Counted from the first letter of the stretch, positions 1-12,300 are shown. The stretch: 64,000 nt of DNA from Trichaptum fuscoviolaceum (GCA_910574455.1 CAJSYZ010000008.1:1366707-1430706), one strand, 5' to 3'. A program made the numbers and translations. Notes: generated from the sequence alone by a model not told the origin.

Positions 1-36
1 GGGAACGGGTGTGCTTAATTGCGTGAGACACTGCTA

Positions 37-235
37 GCTCGTCCGAAGTTACTCCGCCCTGGGAACAATTTGTAATCAACTGTACAGTTCTCTTGCTATA
101 GTTTACTTCATAGGTCGCAGTCACGCGTCACCACACTGGTCGCTCGTCGAAGTCACTCCGCACTGGCATCAATTTGTAATCAACTGTACAGTTCCCCTTG
201 GTATAGTTTGCTCCATAGTTCGCCGTCACGCGTCA
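37..235. repeat. Two-copy direct repeat, about 105 bp period
   Basis: A block starting at 37 (GCTCGTCCGAAGTTACTCCG) recurs, slightly changed, at 142, and both copies run through the shared string AATTTGTAATCAACTGTACA and end near GTCACGCGTCA (about 120-130 and 225-235). This is a tandem duplication in non-coding DNA at the edge of the mobile-element region. It could be part of a transposon end or LTR, but no partner copy is visible inside the window. Confidence 0.75.
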
Positions 236-240
236 TCCCG

Positions 241-1318
241 TCGCGTGAAACGACTTCCATTAATACTTGTATATGCATGGTACCATAAACGGTTGTCCTG
301 CGCCCGCAGCTCAAGAGGGGCGCTGCGTGTCTCCGTTTTCACTTACGTCAACGGTCATTGCATCAAGTCCTATGACGCCTCCAAATTTTGTTCTCCGTGC
401 ATGTACTCATACTTAACTTGTATTTCGCATGTCCGAACTGAGAACTAACAGTGTATAAACCCTCTCTCTGACTTTCGCGCAGAGTGTCTATATATATAAT
501 TAGTACCTGTCATGTGCAGAGACCTAGCCGCTAATGCCCCATGACAGCAGAGTTGATCGCTACTATCATTATCTACCTGTCATCTTTTTATTAAGGTTCA
601 TCAGAGCTTGCACTGGCAGTGCATGATGTCCTATCACGTTTAACTCTCGCACACTCATTGGGTGCAGCATCGCCTCCTACTGTGACTCATGCCGCGGCCT
701 ACACATTTGTGCCGCTGACATCAACGGAGTCTCTACGCTCGTTCCTGCCAGTTTTGATGACGACGTCGTCTATCTGCGATCTCTTTCTCATTTAGCAGAG
801 TCGTTATCCTGCGTATTCTTAGCGCCGTTTGCTCATTCTTAGATACGTAGCGTTAGACGATGTGACGTTTGTTATAGCGTCCCTGTACACGTCGTAATAG
901 ACGTTTAGAGTGTCTCATGCGGTGGATCGACAACGATAACAATTTGAATATGCTCTTTGTCATTTTATGTCTGCGACACGCAACTTATCCTTTTGTCTCG
1001 CATTCTCGCTCGCGTACGTTTTGTTCATACTACTGCGAGGCAGAAGTCGCCGATTCCCTACTGAAAGTGTTCTGAGTATAGTCGGTTTCTGAGTCCGCGT
1101 CCTTCGCAAAATGCATGCAATAGAACGAGTTTCATAACTTGTGCTGTGCTATTTAAGTTCGTATTGCAGAAAGTTAGTAAGTGTAGAAGCGACTTGCTTC
1201 TGTAATATTAGGAGAGCGCAGCCAACTATCTGCCATTCGTGCATGCTGTACAGCGCCCACGGGCCTCTAAAAGGCTGCATTGCACTTTGACCGCAACGTC
1301 CTTCATCTCTTTCATCTT
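241..1318. other. No gene recognised
   Basis: About 1.1 kb without a convincing reading frame. The only listed-length frame (245-448) shows no recognisable domain. This is probably decayed mobile-element sequence. Confidence 0.4.
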
Positions 1319-1371
1319 CCTTTCTCTCTCTCTCTCTCTACTCTCTCTCTCTCTCTCTGTCTTTCTCTCTT
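1319..1371. repeat. CT microsatellite
   Basis: An almost pure (CT)n tract interrupted by single bases. It makes open frames on both strands (Ser/Leu-rich on plus, Arg/Glu-rich on minus) that are artefacts of the repeat. Confidence 0.9.
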
Positions 1372-1764
1372 GTTCTGTATCTTTCGCTCGCGCCCACGCC
1401 ATGGACAACGTCGCCGTCCTCCCTCCGGTTCCCCGCCGTCGTCTGCGGGACGACGTACGGGGTTCTTGAAGGGTCATCGCGCGCCTCGCGCTCGTCGCTG
1501 CCCCGACCGAAATCGGCGTCTGGTGAAGGGCCCCGTGGATACCTGTGGAAGAGGGCGACGGTGAGTGTTCATGCACTGCAGAGAGGGCTCTGTTACTGAC
1601 CAGTCTCTGCACGTTAGACGGGGAAAGCGCACCGCGAGAAGCTGGCATGCAGTCTCCGCATCCGCGCGCAGAACCCCTGCTAACGAGGATGGAGGGCTTC
1701 CCCATTCATCCCTCCCGCGCGACGCAGTGGGCGAACCTCACTGGCGACATCACCAGGTTCCTAC

Positions 1765-2161
1765 ATGAATATGAGGAATATGTATCGTGGGGTGGGTGGA
1801 AGTGCTTCCTGCGCAAGAACATCTCTCAAGCGCGCACGCGACCGGTCGGAGGATGAGCTCGACAGTCCGAGTCACAGCGAGGAGGTACGTGTTTCTAGCC
1901 AAATTTTGAATCCTTATTGGCTCTACCACTGACTTCTTCCTCGTTGCCTGTTCTATAGGCAGAACTGGAGTACGGGCCGAGCACGCAGCGCAGGCGGAGC
2001 GCTGGCGCTCGCGCACGCGCAGGCGGACGCGATCGAAGCCCTTACGGCTGAGAACGCCCGCCGACAGGAAGCGGAGGCTGCCATGAGCGCGAGACTCGCG
2101 AGCATGGACGCCAAGCTCGACGCGCTCGTGTCGCGGGTTGAAAGGTCGCCGTCCCGCGTAA
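1765..2161 (+). pseudogene. Degenerate coiled-coil gene, mobile-element type
   Basis: An ATG at 1765 opens a 40-codon acidic/basic exon ending GAG at 1884 before a GTACGT donor. A TATAG acceptor follows at 1958. Downstream, one frame (about 2000-2160) encodes an Ala/Glu/Arg heptad-like stretch (EALTAENARRQEAEAAMSAR and on) typical of a coiled coil, ending at a GTAAGT donor. The exon 1 frame instead runs into a stop at 2050, so joining the two needs frame changes between 1980 and 2010. I read this as a broken gene. The family is not recognised. Confidence 0.35.
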
Positions 2162-2205
2162 GTAGTGTCTCTTCTTCGTTCTCGCCGTGGCTTCTCTTCC
2201 CACTG

Positions 2206-2365
2206 TTTGCGCATATGCACGTTCGCCCTCCGATTCTCCGTCGCCGTATCGTTTGTACATTCCATGTCCCCATCGTCTTTGTTCCCTGTTTGCGCAATGG
2301 ACGTTCGCCTCCGATTCTCCGTCTCCGTATCGTCTGTACATTCCATGTCCCATCTGCTTTCGTGC
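2206..2365. repeat. Two-copy direct repeat, about 82 bp period
   Basis: The string CCGATTCTCCGTC-CCGTATCG-TGTACATTCCATGTCCC occurs at about 2230 and again at about 2311, each preceded by a TTTGCGCA-ACGTTCGCC block. It reads through as a repeated peptide on the minus strand, but no real gene is evident. Confidence 0.75.
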
Positions 2366-2369
2366 CACT

Positions 2370-4217
2370 TGTTTTCGTTACCGCTGTTACCTCGCTGTTA
2401 CTGTCTTGTTATATGAACTGTGTCTGTGCTTTCACTGTTTTCACGCAAATGAAGATCCACTGCTTGTCTTGTTACTTCATACCTATATATTAGTATCCGA
2501 ACTCTTGTACACGCAAATCAAATGTATATAGACCTGTATCTATTAAATCGCGAATGTAAACACTAGTGAACCCTTGTACATCACTCTACACCCTATATAC
2601 TGCGCAATCCTATGTCTTCCTCTCACTGTCTTGCGAATGACATCGTTTTACCTCGCATTCCGGATATGCATGATTATGCCTCACTTGACCAGGATACTCA
2701 CTCATGTGTGCTTAGGTCGCAATTCCTTACAGCACGAAGCTTCCGCTAGTGTTTTTCGAATCCGAACTGACCGCTTTCAATTCCGGTAAACGACTTCTAC
2801 TATACACAAACCATTATAACACCAGCATTCTCACTGTGAAGGAGGGCCGAGAGCGACTGCTCTTATCCTCGTGATCGAAGCCCTGCCGAAAAAGTAATGC
2901 CTCCTTCTTCTTATCAGATTTACGCTTCTTGCAATAGATACCAGACCACGAATACGCTCGTCGCCTCTGTGCGAATGCGATGGATAAACGACGGTACTCT
3001 TCAACTCACCACTGAGGACTACCGCACAGTCATCTCGCAAATTAGTAGGCAAGGTTCCAGGCTCGCACCGGTACGAACTCCTCTCTCCGACTGGAGCCCT
3101 CCTTCGTCCTATACGCAAGCCTGATAAACACGTGATTGCACGTCCACTCCGTGTGCGTCGTTGTCCAAGCAACTTTTCCGTCCACATTTCGAGGTTCTTT
3201 GTCGAGGCCGCCTTGAAGCGTAACACCACATGGAAGTCCTTTATCAAGGGTAACACGCTCAAGTCCACAGAAAGGAAGTCAATTCACTTTCACTGCGACG
3301 TCTCTGCCTTGCATTGCTTCATCTGCACGTCCTTCATCTCGCACTCGCTCGCGGCTGCTTTCACTGTCTCTCAGCGCCTTCGAGTGACTGTTCCCGCTGT
3401 AATATTCTTCGAATCGACGGACAATGGACTTCAGCCTGCCCGGCCATGTTCCATCCAGTCGCCTGAAAGTACTCCTACTCAGATGAAACAGCGGAAGAGT
3501 AAGCGCTCACTTTCGTCGCGAATCTCGGTTAACTCACATAGAAATAACCAGATGTGGAGGAACGCTAGTCACTTGTGTGCTATGGTGCACAGTGACTAGC
3601 GCGTCGCCCTTGCCATTGTACCCACGAAATGAGCAAAGGTCTTGTACATTCCGTGGGAGACAAAGACGATGTGATTGTCCGTTGACAACCCGTCCATGTA
3701 CGAAAGTCCGTCACTAGCCGTCCATTGTTTCTTCTCGAACGGCTGACGAACAAACGAAATCTTTTCCTCACGTCTTCGATGTCTGGCACGGGTACGTGAT
3801 CCAACACGTCAGCCCAGTCCTCCCTAACATTATCCACTAAATACACGGAGCGTTTGTCCTCCACAATGAAATGGACTTACGTCGAGACCAGGTCCTTCGC
3901 TGCAAATTCTCCGTAATCATACGCCAACCACTTCCACGAAGAACATTCGCTCATCTACATCGACGCCTCGAACGTGTCCCAAAGCGATTGCGAACGAGGA
4001 CGAAGACAATTTTGTGCATCATCCTATGACGCGCTCGTACATGTGCGACATCCAGTACGGAAGGCTTAGAAGGCAAGAGCACGCGTGCTTGTACTCGTGA
4101 AGTCGTTTCAAGGAATGCCTTCAGTATGCACCACTTTGCGAATTCGTAAGCGATACAGTCAATCTTAAAACAACAGGACATCACACACCTGTTTCATGCG
4201 TTCGGGGCTAAACACCG
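2370..4217. other. Mostly non-coding; possible 3' part of the KOW gene
   Basis: No domain is recognised between 2370 and about 3580. A minus frame at 3864-3580 may be a further exon of the Spt5-like gene to the right, but it has no diagnostic motif. Confidence 0.3.
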
Positions 4218-4230
4218 TTACGAAACTCCT

Positions 4231-5595
4231 TCAGTTGGTTTTGATCGCACGACAATCCCCTGCATGCCCTTGAAAATACCGAGTCGTACGTCCACACAGC
4301 ACCCCACTTGCAGTACGCCGATCGACCTCCTCCAACGTAAACTCAGAGACACTGAGAATCCAGTCGTCCACGCACTCTTCCTCAACGTCCACAACGGCAG
4401 TCCGCTCGGTTCTACTGCGCACGCTGCGGCCCCTGTACTCGACGTCGTCCCCAAACCTGACGAACACCATATCCCCAGCGTGCAAAAAACGCACGGTTCG
4501 TTTCCATGAGTGTCCGGATTCCCGCTAATGTGAATAGGGATACTTCGGCTGCCGTTGGTTCGTAATGACTGCACGTAATGGCGAGCCATTACCCTCAAAT
4601 ACTGCAACCCATTCCTGAAGAACACTCGACCATCACGCGTCAAGTATGTGTCTGGTAATGGTCCTTCGAATACATCGAACTCATTACCAGAAGCAGATAA
4701 GGGTACGGTCTGCAGGTCAAATAACGCGGGTTTGCAGGTCTGTCGGACGACCTTAGCTCATCCTCCTGCAAATTCTCCTTCGGTAAGCGTGGAACGACTT
4801 GCAGGATGATCACGTCCGTCCCCAACTCCGCCTGGTATACGCGCGCAATGTCGCCCTTCGAGAACCCGCGCACAATCTTCACCCAAGAGCCTATCTGAAA
4901 GTCTTGCTTTAACAGTCTGCGGCCTTCGATGAAGTGTCCGATGTCATCCGATTCATTCACAGACAGTCGGTACAAACGCCTATGGATGTAGGCAGTCGAT
5001 ACCAGCGATACACGCGCTCGAAGTGTTTCTACAGCCTTACTTCCCTCTGGAGCACAAACATAGACTCTTCCCTGCAAACCAGCAAAGGAGTGTGCTCGCA
5101 TGCCTTCCAGGCAAAAGCTCATTCAACTTGCAGCGATGCCCGTGTCCCACTCTGTACCGACCTTATGATAAACAAGACGTTAGCAGTGATGGATACCATC
5201 AGAATTACAGATACCTACTCTTACCGGTACTAACCAGTACTCATTCAAGGGCAATTGGCGCTTCTCTTTCGACGTCGTCACCAAGGCGTTTCCGACCTTG
5301 TATCGCTTTGCGATTCGCTCGGCCTCTTGCACTTCCCAGTCGCCTTCGCGCTCCATAGCAAGATCACTCACAAAATTTGAAGGTCGAATGTCGTCATCCG
5401 CCTCGTCCTCGACGACGAATACTGCACAGCAACTATAAGCTTCATGCGACACTCATGGCTGATCACTGACCTTCGCCATCGGAGCTCCACTCATCTACGT
5501 CGTCGTCCTCGCTGTCAACCTGTGCTTCGATATCGATGCAATTGTCTCACTTCCTGACTGCTAGCGACTTTTCTACGTGTCTTGCTATCCGTCAT
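4231..5595 (-). CDS. Spt5/NusG-like KOW-domain protein, mobile-element associated
   Basis: The gene probably starts at the ATG at 5595. An acidic N-terminus (a run of D/E near 5510-5480 and again 5410-5390) resembles that of Spt5, the transcription elongation factor that binds RNA polymerase II. The best domain match is at about 4795-4920, where IGSWVKIVRGFSKGDIARVY followed by a VPRLP motif is a typical KOW module. A second KOW-like segment with GDMVFVRFGDDVEYRGR lies at 4490-4430. The parts lie in different frames (5452-5180, 5122-4640, 4643-4218), so introns or frameshifts are present and I could not settle the exon chain. A 226 bp piece is duplicated at 17,228-17,453. Spt5-like KOW genes occurring in many copies near transposons in mushroom genomes is from memory, not proven here. 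Confidence 0.6.
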
Positions 5596-5947
5596 GTTCA
5601 ACACGGCACAGTGTGTACGCTATGGGACCGCGAACACATAATGATGATAAACATCACGTGAGTACGGCAAGTACCGATCACTACGAGTATGGGAACTACC
5701 GCACCTGCCCAATGAAGCTGCTGCCGGAACCACGGGAAACGCTAAAGCGCTGATAAGCGCCACAAAGGAAAGCATTCTGAGGGCCGCTACATAAAATGCG
5801 AAAGCAAGCTGTTCCTCTGCCATATTTCCCAAACTCACTGCAATCCATCCGTGAACACCGAACGATGTCTGACTCTGTTGTATTCCACGTTAGTTTCCCC
5901 GTCCAGCACCTCATACCCGTGCTAACCGACTTTCTCAGTGCCACGCA

Positions 5948-6571
5948 ATGCCTCCCGGTTTCCAACAGGACATGCTAACTGGTTCCGTACGTCGTCTCCT
6001 ACCTAGCTTAGTTCTGCTCATTATAACGAGCAATTGTATACACCAGGTCACGGCGGTTACCCTGCCGGCGGGCCAGTCCACGCTGGAGTTCCACATCTAC
6101 TATGCTGGAGCAGTCTATCAATTTCGCGTCGCCCGCTGCCACGCTCCGCAACAAGCGCACGAACCATCCCAACCGATTTTCAACGGTACGAATGCCGTAA
6201 ATAGTGCTGCCGTACCGCGTCACCTGCACCAGCATCATGTACCGAACCCAAGCAATCACTACTTCCACAACACATCACCGTATGCTCAGCAGGCCATTAC
6301 ACCCCCCCAACAGTACACAAACCAACATATATTCAGTCCACACGGGAACAACATCACTAACGCCAATAACTTCGCCGCGGTCGGTGACCGTTTTTCTGAA
6401 AGACGGCTCGAGGTCAAATCTGTCCCCACCCTAGAAATTTGTTCACACGCTATAGCTGCGAGTTCCTTTCTTCCTGTACCATTATCTAGATCACATATGT
6501 ATTCCTGCGAAAATTCCAACTCGCCTGAAGAAAGTGGTAAGCCTATAACAATTACTGGCTTATCGGGGTAA
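5948..6571 (+). CDS. Gln/Asn/His/Pro-rich open frame, uncertain
   Basis: A 207-codon frame is open from 5948 to 6571. Its N-terminal part is hydrophobic; the middle (about residues 75-140) is low-complexity and rich in Q, N, H and P. GTACGT after codon 14 and a CACCAG acceptor at about 6047 would allow an intron removing the hydrophobic part. No domain is recognised. It could be a real exon of a mobile-element gene or chance. Confidence 0.25.
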   Translation: MPPGFQQDMLTGSVRRLLPSLVLLIITSNCIHQVTAVTLPAGQSTLEFHIYYAGAVYQFRVARCHAPQQAHEPSQPIFNGTNAVNSAAVPRHLHQHHVPNPSNHYFHNTSPYAQQAITPPQQYTNQHIFSPHGNNITNANNFAAVGDRFSERRLEVKSVPTLEICSHAIAASSFLPVPLSRSHMYSCENSNSPEESGKPITITGLSG

Positions 6572-6757
6572 ATTGCTATGTAAAACAACCCGCTCCAAAT
6601 TCCGCTCCGGCTCTGACCCGCAAGCGACTACGTCGATCTTCATCTATATACGGCAAAATCGATTCATTCTACTCTCAGCATTCCTTCAAACCACAGTCTT
6701 GGAATGTAGCCTGGTTTGTTCAATTACAACAAATCAAGATGCAAGTCGTGCTTGACG

Positions 6758-6906
6758 ATGCTGGAGCAGATGCTGATTGCCTTGCAATTTGCAAATTCTT
6801 ATCTCTTCAAGCTCCTCCACCGGAATGGTCACATTTGTGATACGGATACGTCGCAGGGCGTCTTCGCAGGCAATGTTACAACTTTGCCATTTAACAATGT
6901 GCAGGT
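6758..6906 (+). pseudogene. Helitron DUF6570 remnant
   Basis: The plus-strand translation contains EQMLIALQFANSYLFKLLHR followed by NGH and AGNVTTLPFNN. It aligns without gaps to the N-terminal part of the Helitron protein on the minus strand at about 14,406-14,250 (EQMLIALQFARCYVFKLFPR, NGH, AGNVTTFPLNN). Only about 50 codons survive and no Rep or helicase part follows, so this is a truncated remnant in the opposite orientation. Divergence is clearly higher than between the two KOW copies, suggesting an older element. Confidence 0.8.
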
Positions 6907-7031
6907 ACAACAAAGACAAGCTTTGCAATTGCGAACACCTCTAGTTTTCCATCCTGCTGCAAGCCACTGGTCAATGACGATGGCCTTCGCATACAAATGC
7001 AGTACTCCTCTGCTGTTTTGTTCCAGCAAGC

Positions 7032-7354
7032 AATTGGAATAGACGTAGAGATCTGTCTCTGATACATTAAGAAGATCCAAGGTCCAAGCAACACAAAGCT
7101 CAACGATATACATCTCCGCATTGAACGCCGACCAGCACATGGCTCCTAGCCAATAAAGTACAGCATGTACGCTCCCTGGGCCGTATCATCTGTTTCAGTA
7201 AGAAATTGGAATAAATGTAGAGATCTGTCTCTGATTCATTAAGAAGACCGAAGGCTCCAAGACAACACATGGCAGAACGATATCCATCTCTGCATTGAAC
7301 GCCACACAGCACATTGGCTCCTATGCAATAATGTACAGTATGTACAGTCCCTGG
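7032..7354. repeat. Two-copy direct repeat, about 172 bp period
   Basis: Copy 1 (7032-7180) and copy 2 (7204-7354) share long near-identical runs such as GTAGAGATCTGTCTCTGAT, CATTAAGAAGA, GCATTGAACGCC and GTCCCTGGG. The sequence is non-coding. It lies next to the DUF6570 remnant, so it may be subterminal repeat material of the same old element. Confidence 0.8.
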
Positions 7355-7834
7355 GGAATGGCTTCAACATTTCGATCGACGCCACTATCGAGCTTGCGTC
7401 GCCAAACGATTGGGGTAACGAAAAAAAAAGTGAATTTCATTCACTACTCCCCTGAACGACAGATCTCAACACAGAACGTCAACAAAGGCTTATGCACACC
7501 ACGTATGTTGCTCGGCCACGCCCTGCGCTATCACACCCTCAGATTAGCTGTGACAGGCGTCAGATCGAGGGTCGGACACGGGCGTAACTGTCCACCTTAG
7601 TAGTATCGTACGGGATTGACCGAGACCCAGGGCCCCCCTCGTATGCATAGAGAGTCCATACGAATCTAGCGGCCCAATCTCTATCTGAGAAAGCGCAAGA
7701 ACAAAATATAGCTGCGCATTACACGAGTACCGTACCGCTCCCCCAGCGACTTATTTCAACGCGTCGAGAGACATCTGGCGGCGGTCTAAAACCCATTCTT
7801 CCCCACCCTCCTCACCGTTCACATCACAGAGAAA
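7355..7834. other. No gene recognised
   Basis: No supported gene; probably the promoter side of the five-exon gene to the right. Confidence 0.35.
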
Positions 7835-8624
7835 ATGGAAGACACGCATACCATCCATGTAAGTTTCCGTGCTGTACTCGCGACTAGTGACTTATCCATC
7901 CCTAAGCTTCTCGTCGAAGCTGGTACGATTGCACAAAATAAGATCGTTCTCAAAGTATGTGCCTCGCCCACTCCCGTCTCTCTCACTAACGTCCGCACAG
8001 CTGGAGCACAGCGTGAGAGTCAACGGCGAAGAAGAGATAAACCTTGCGCTGTTCGAGTTCCAGGGACGAACTTATCGACTTGCGTGCCGGTCCACTGCAG
8101 CCCAGGCTGACGAGCCTCCCGCATTGGAACCCATCGTCGAGGACGCTCCACGTCGCGTAAACGACTGTCCCATTTGCGGGGACCCAGCCTGTCTGTACGC
8201 AGCAATTCTTCGTGACATGCGCAACGGTCCCCCTCCGTATCTCGCACAGAACCTGCATACCTGCACGACTGACGTACGTCAGCAAGGCCTCACGTTGCCC
8301 GATGGTGAAGTGACCGTCACCAAACGTCACTGAGAACCCGACGGGCGACAACGCAGGGAAAAGCCATATCGACATGGATTTCGCCGCAGGCGAGCGTTCG
8401 ATTGTACGCCTCCATACTTCCTCTACACCTCACACTTACACATGCATTGACCGTAGAGGCCAACCCCGCCTCGTCGTTGAGCACCAGGGCCGAGGACTCA
8501 TGCACGTCCGCTGCGGAAATCCGGTAAGCCATCATCGACGTCAATTCCTTGTCGGCCGCTCACTTTAATGCAGGGCGAGCATATCCTGATTCCTAACAAT
8601 ACGCGTTTCATACTGCCTGTCTGA
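7835..8624 (+). CDS. Unknown five-exon protein in the mobile-element region
   Basis: Exon model join(7835..7858, 7907..7954, 8001..8277, 8390..8523, 8574..8624), 534 nt, 177 residues. Donors and acceptors are mostly good (GTAAGT, GTATGT, GTCAGC, GTAAGC; CTAAG, CACAG, CGCAG, TGCAG). The middle exon has a small Cys/His cluster (CPICGDPAC about residue 80, then HTC about residue 110) that could bind zinc. No family is recognised. It sits between an old Helitron remnant and the decayed Helitron helicase, yet its frame is unbroken. It may be element cargo or a host gene trapped between insertions. An alternative without the first intron is also open. Confidence 0.5.
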
Positions 8625-9389
8625 ATATACAGAACATAGTTAGCGTTTCCTTGCTCACTAACGAAATTAGATCCTCCCTTATGTAAACACAAAGCCTTTC
8701 ACTGTAACCTAGAGAAATTATTCAAAAATATTTCAACATTTCTGTTCCCTTATGCCATACAAATGTACAACCTTTTCCCATTGACATATACGAGCGTCCG
8801 CTGGAACAATACTGCTGTAAGTTCGCCAATATGTAAGTCTTGCGACTGCGTACTGCAAATCATTCAAGCCTACATCCTGCGACATCCAACGGCCTTTCCC
8901 TGCGCTTCCCAGATTTAAGATCAACGTCGTTGCCTATACTGTGTGTATCGGGTTCATCGCGCTATATCACTCGTCAAACAAGTGCTTCGCCCGAGTCGTC
9001 TTTTACAATCGCAACTCCCTTTGCTGCTATCCACCCATCGTACGAAAGATCGGAACCCGTTCTTCGATTCCACACCTTTCCTGTGGCACGATGAGCGTGA
9101 GAGTCTGACGAGCTCAAGTTTCCCACACACGTCTCCTGCCATACTCACTCAAGCTTGCAGCTCTTTGGCTCCCTTTCCTTTCTTCTCCACTTACCATCAT
9201 GAGACTTGTAGCGCACGTTAATACAAGCATTTGTACATTGTCCCTGTCGTACATGAGACTCTCTATAATGTAGTTAACAATGAATACAATACAAAGTGAA
9301 CCATAGATATGTCTCTCGACGTCAAAAACCTTCCATACGCCGACGAGCAACAGCTTCCTCGTCCTCCCATCTTATCTTCGTCTCCCTGT
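8625..9389. other. Intergenic, probably Helitron 3' flank
   Basis: No supported gene. The Helitron protein ends at 9390 on the minus strand, so the element's 3' end (hairpin plus CTRR) should lie here or further left. I could not locate it with confidence. Confidence 0.3.
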
Positions 9390-12300
9390 CTAAAACGTCA
9401 AGACGATAATCCTCGTTTCGAAGCATTTCATTGGATGTTGTGTGAATAGTTTGTCCTCGAAATCGCCAATTAATCGAACGTTAGCAGCACCCGGACTGCG
9501 CGACAAAGCGACGTACGCATTGAACGGAGTGAGAGCGAAGCTCGGAGGCTTTCGAATGTCAATGAGCACGTTCGGGATCGTTTGTCCTTGCGCTCTGTAG
9601 TCTGTGAAAGCATACGCTGCAGTCAGGGGGAATTGACGACGTCTAACGGTGATTTTACGTCCACGAGTGCTAGAATCAATACTGAACGTCTTCTCCAGCG
9701 GCACAACTGGAATCACTCCCGCTGGAAGACCGGGTAGAGCGACCGCCCTCGTCCTATCCAACTTCACCAGAATGTACGCGGGTAAGCGCTTCAACTTCAC
9801 CACACCAGTCCCACGTCTCTCGATGTCGTCTTCACTGTGTAGCACGATGTCATGCACAAACGCCCCTCGCCCCGTTTGTTATGTCGGCATCCGTGCTGAC
9901 ATTGAAGGTCACCATCGCCTTCATACCTATTGCAATCTCCAAAACGTCCTGCATCACTTTTCCCGCTTTCTTCCTACGCACCGCCAGCCTTTCATCCTTG
10001 GCTAGCCGATGTCCTTGATAACGGTCCTCCGCACGGCATATATACAAAGTCGCTCCTGCCAGCGCACAGTGACTTCTCAGTGCTTCCGCATTCCAGGGCT
10101 TCCGTACCGCATGACGTGGTGTGATCAACACAGCCGACCTCCACGGTTCGCAACTGAAGTCAGTAGGCGGGACAATCCGGACTCGTGATGATGAGCGACC
10201 TCAGCTTCCTCAGATGATGTGTCCTACAATTTCCATATCGCGCGTGCTGTAGGAGGTCGTGCCAATGTCGGTCCGTCACCCTCACCTGCTTCTTCAACCT
10301 CACGACAGTCCGGAACTGTTCATACAACCGCCTCCCGTCAGCACACCTATCGTCACGGTCCCTTCCCTGAAAGTCTGCGAACAAAGCCACGGACACCCCG
10401 GCCGCAACTGGCGGAAATTGATGAAAGTCTCCAAAATAATATAACGTTCATGCCTCCGAACGGACGTCCACTGTGATTCTCCGGTTGATCAGCTTTCGCT
10501 CGCGTTATCACCGTGTCCATCTCCGCAAAAAACGAGGATGCCACCATTGACACTTCGTCAACAATGAGGAACTTGGCCTCTCCAAGAGTTCGAGCGAGCC
10601 TCGCTATCGTCTCTGCGGATTGATCTGCAGCACGCCCACTTCGAGGCATGGATGTCAAACGTGTGCAATGTCTGTCCCTCAATCAAGGACGCAGCCACAC
10701 CTGTGTACGCGGCTTTCCGAAGCCAATGCTTCACGTTTAAACTCTCGAACAAGCTGGTGATTGTCTGGATGACCTTCGACTTCCCCACACCTCCTTCACC
10801 ACTCACAACCATCAAAAGCGGTTCTGGATCCATTCCCCTCATGCATCTTCGTACCTGGTCATTAACGATATCAAACGCACGTCTCTGCTCCTCAAACAAT
10901 TCGGAAGGATCCACGGACGCCATGATATCCTCCGCGACTTCCACTCCCTCGCCTCCAACATAGTTGACTGTCCCCAATCCGTCGTCCGCGACTGCGTCCA
11001 CTCGTCGAACCACTCCCTCGTCCGCTATGTCAACGTCCATGCGTTCCTCATCTCCCTCCTGCGCATTAGAGAGAGCGTTCTGCCATTCCGTGACTATACG
11101 ATAGTCATCAGCACTTCCGATACGTGCTGCCATCGTCCCGTCCGTCGCAGTTGAACCGTGCTGGAAAACTCCAGCGAGAGTCCCTACTCGAATGGCCTCC
11201 AATCCGTGCATGTACTCCCCACCGATCTGCTCCGTACGGCTTATAATCTCATCCTCAGCGTCGGTGTCGAAATGTCCCGCAACATCGACAGTCTCATGTA
11301 CATCCTCCACTTCCCATTCACGCTCAGATATCTCGCGCCCCACATGCTCCTCAGCCCTCTCCTTCTCCCGTTCTCTTGTAGCCGCGTCACTCGTTTCATA
11401 GTAGTAGTCGATATTCTGTACAATATCTACCACACGTTTGCCCGCGTTCGAAATAAAGAGTTCATACGTGTCCTTCCAACTCGAATCACGAGTCTTCAAG
11501 TCGTTCGGTTTCCGCCACGGCTTCAGAAGCATTAGCATAGACGCACAGTATAGAGCATTCTCCGCGCTCTTTGGTAAAAAGTGTTTCCCTTGCACGGTCG
11601 GTAGTGTGTTGTGACCCACGCTTCGCAAGCGTCGACACTTCCCCTCATATTTAGCATGTGCGTCCAAGTACCGGAAGACTTCATTCCGCGGCCGACCACG
11701 CTGACGACCAGCACTTGCTACCTGATCACCACTATCTTCAGCTGTGCGCCGGCCGGCCCTGGCGGCAACTGGGGCCTCGTATGTGTCAAGCAAGAAATCG
11801 AGGACACTCATGTTCTCCATCTCGATCGGACGTAATGCGTAGTCTTCCACTTGGCCCGCAGCATGGAATCCACCCTGAGCATTCGGTGACAATGTTACAC
11901 GCTCCTATAAGTAAGTCAGTCGAGTCCGTAGATGAGTACAGAAATCACACTAACATTCTCCTCGTCCTCGCCTCCGCGCACAAGCAAGTCATCACTGCGT
12001 TCATCTCCTACTTCTGCCTCACCGCTGAACTCTCTAAACGACCGTTTCAGGGCAGACACAAACGACGTCCAAAATATAGGTGTATAATTATGGCTCCGGA
12101 ATGAATCTCCCCAGCCCATCAAGTAACTGATAACCTGTGGCCCGCTGAGTTCCTGCTCCCTGTTCAAAGTCGTGAGACAGCGGGACAATAGCAGACGGTG
12201 ATTATTTCTTGCGTCCAAGGCCTGCTGACTCTGGTCTTCATGGTACGCGAACGCGCGGGCTAACAGCGCCGAGCGATTGTGAGTTTTGTCCTGTCTCTTC

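Noticed and set aside
1226..1705. 159-codon minus frame rich in Arg/Glu repeats
   Set aside because: It is produced by reading the CT microsatellite on the opposite strand.
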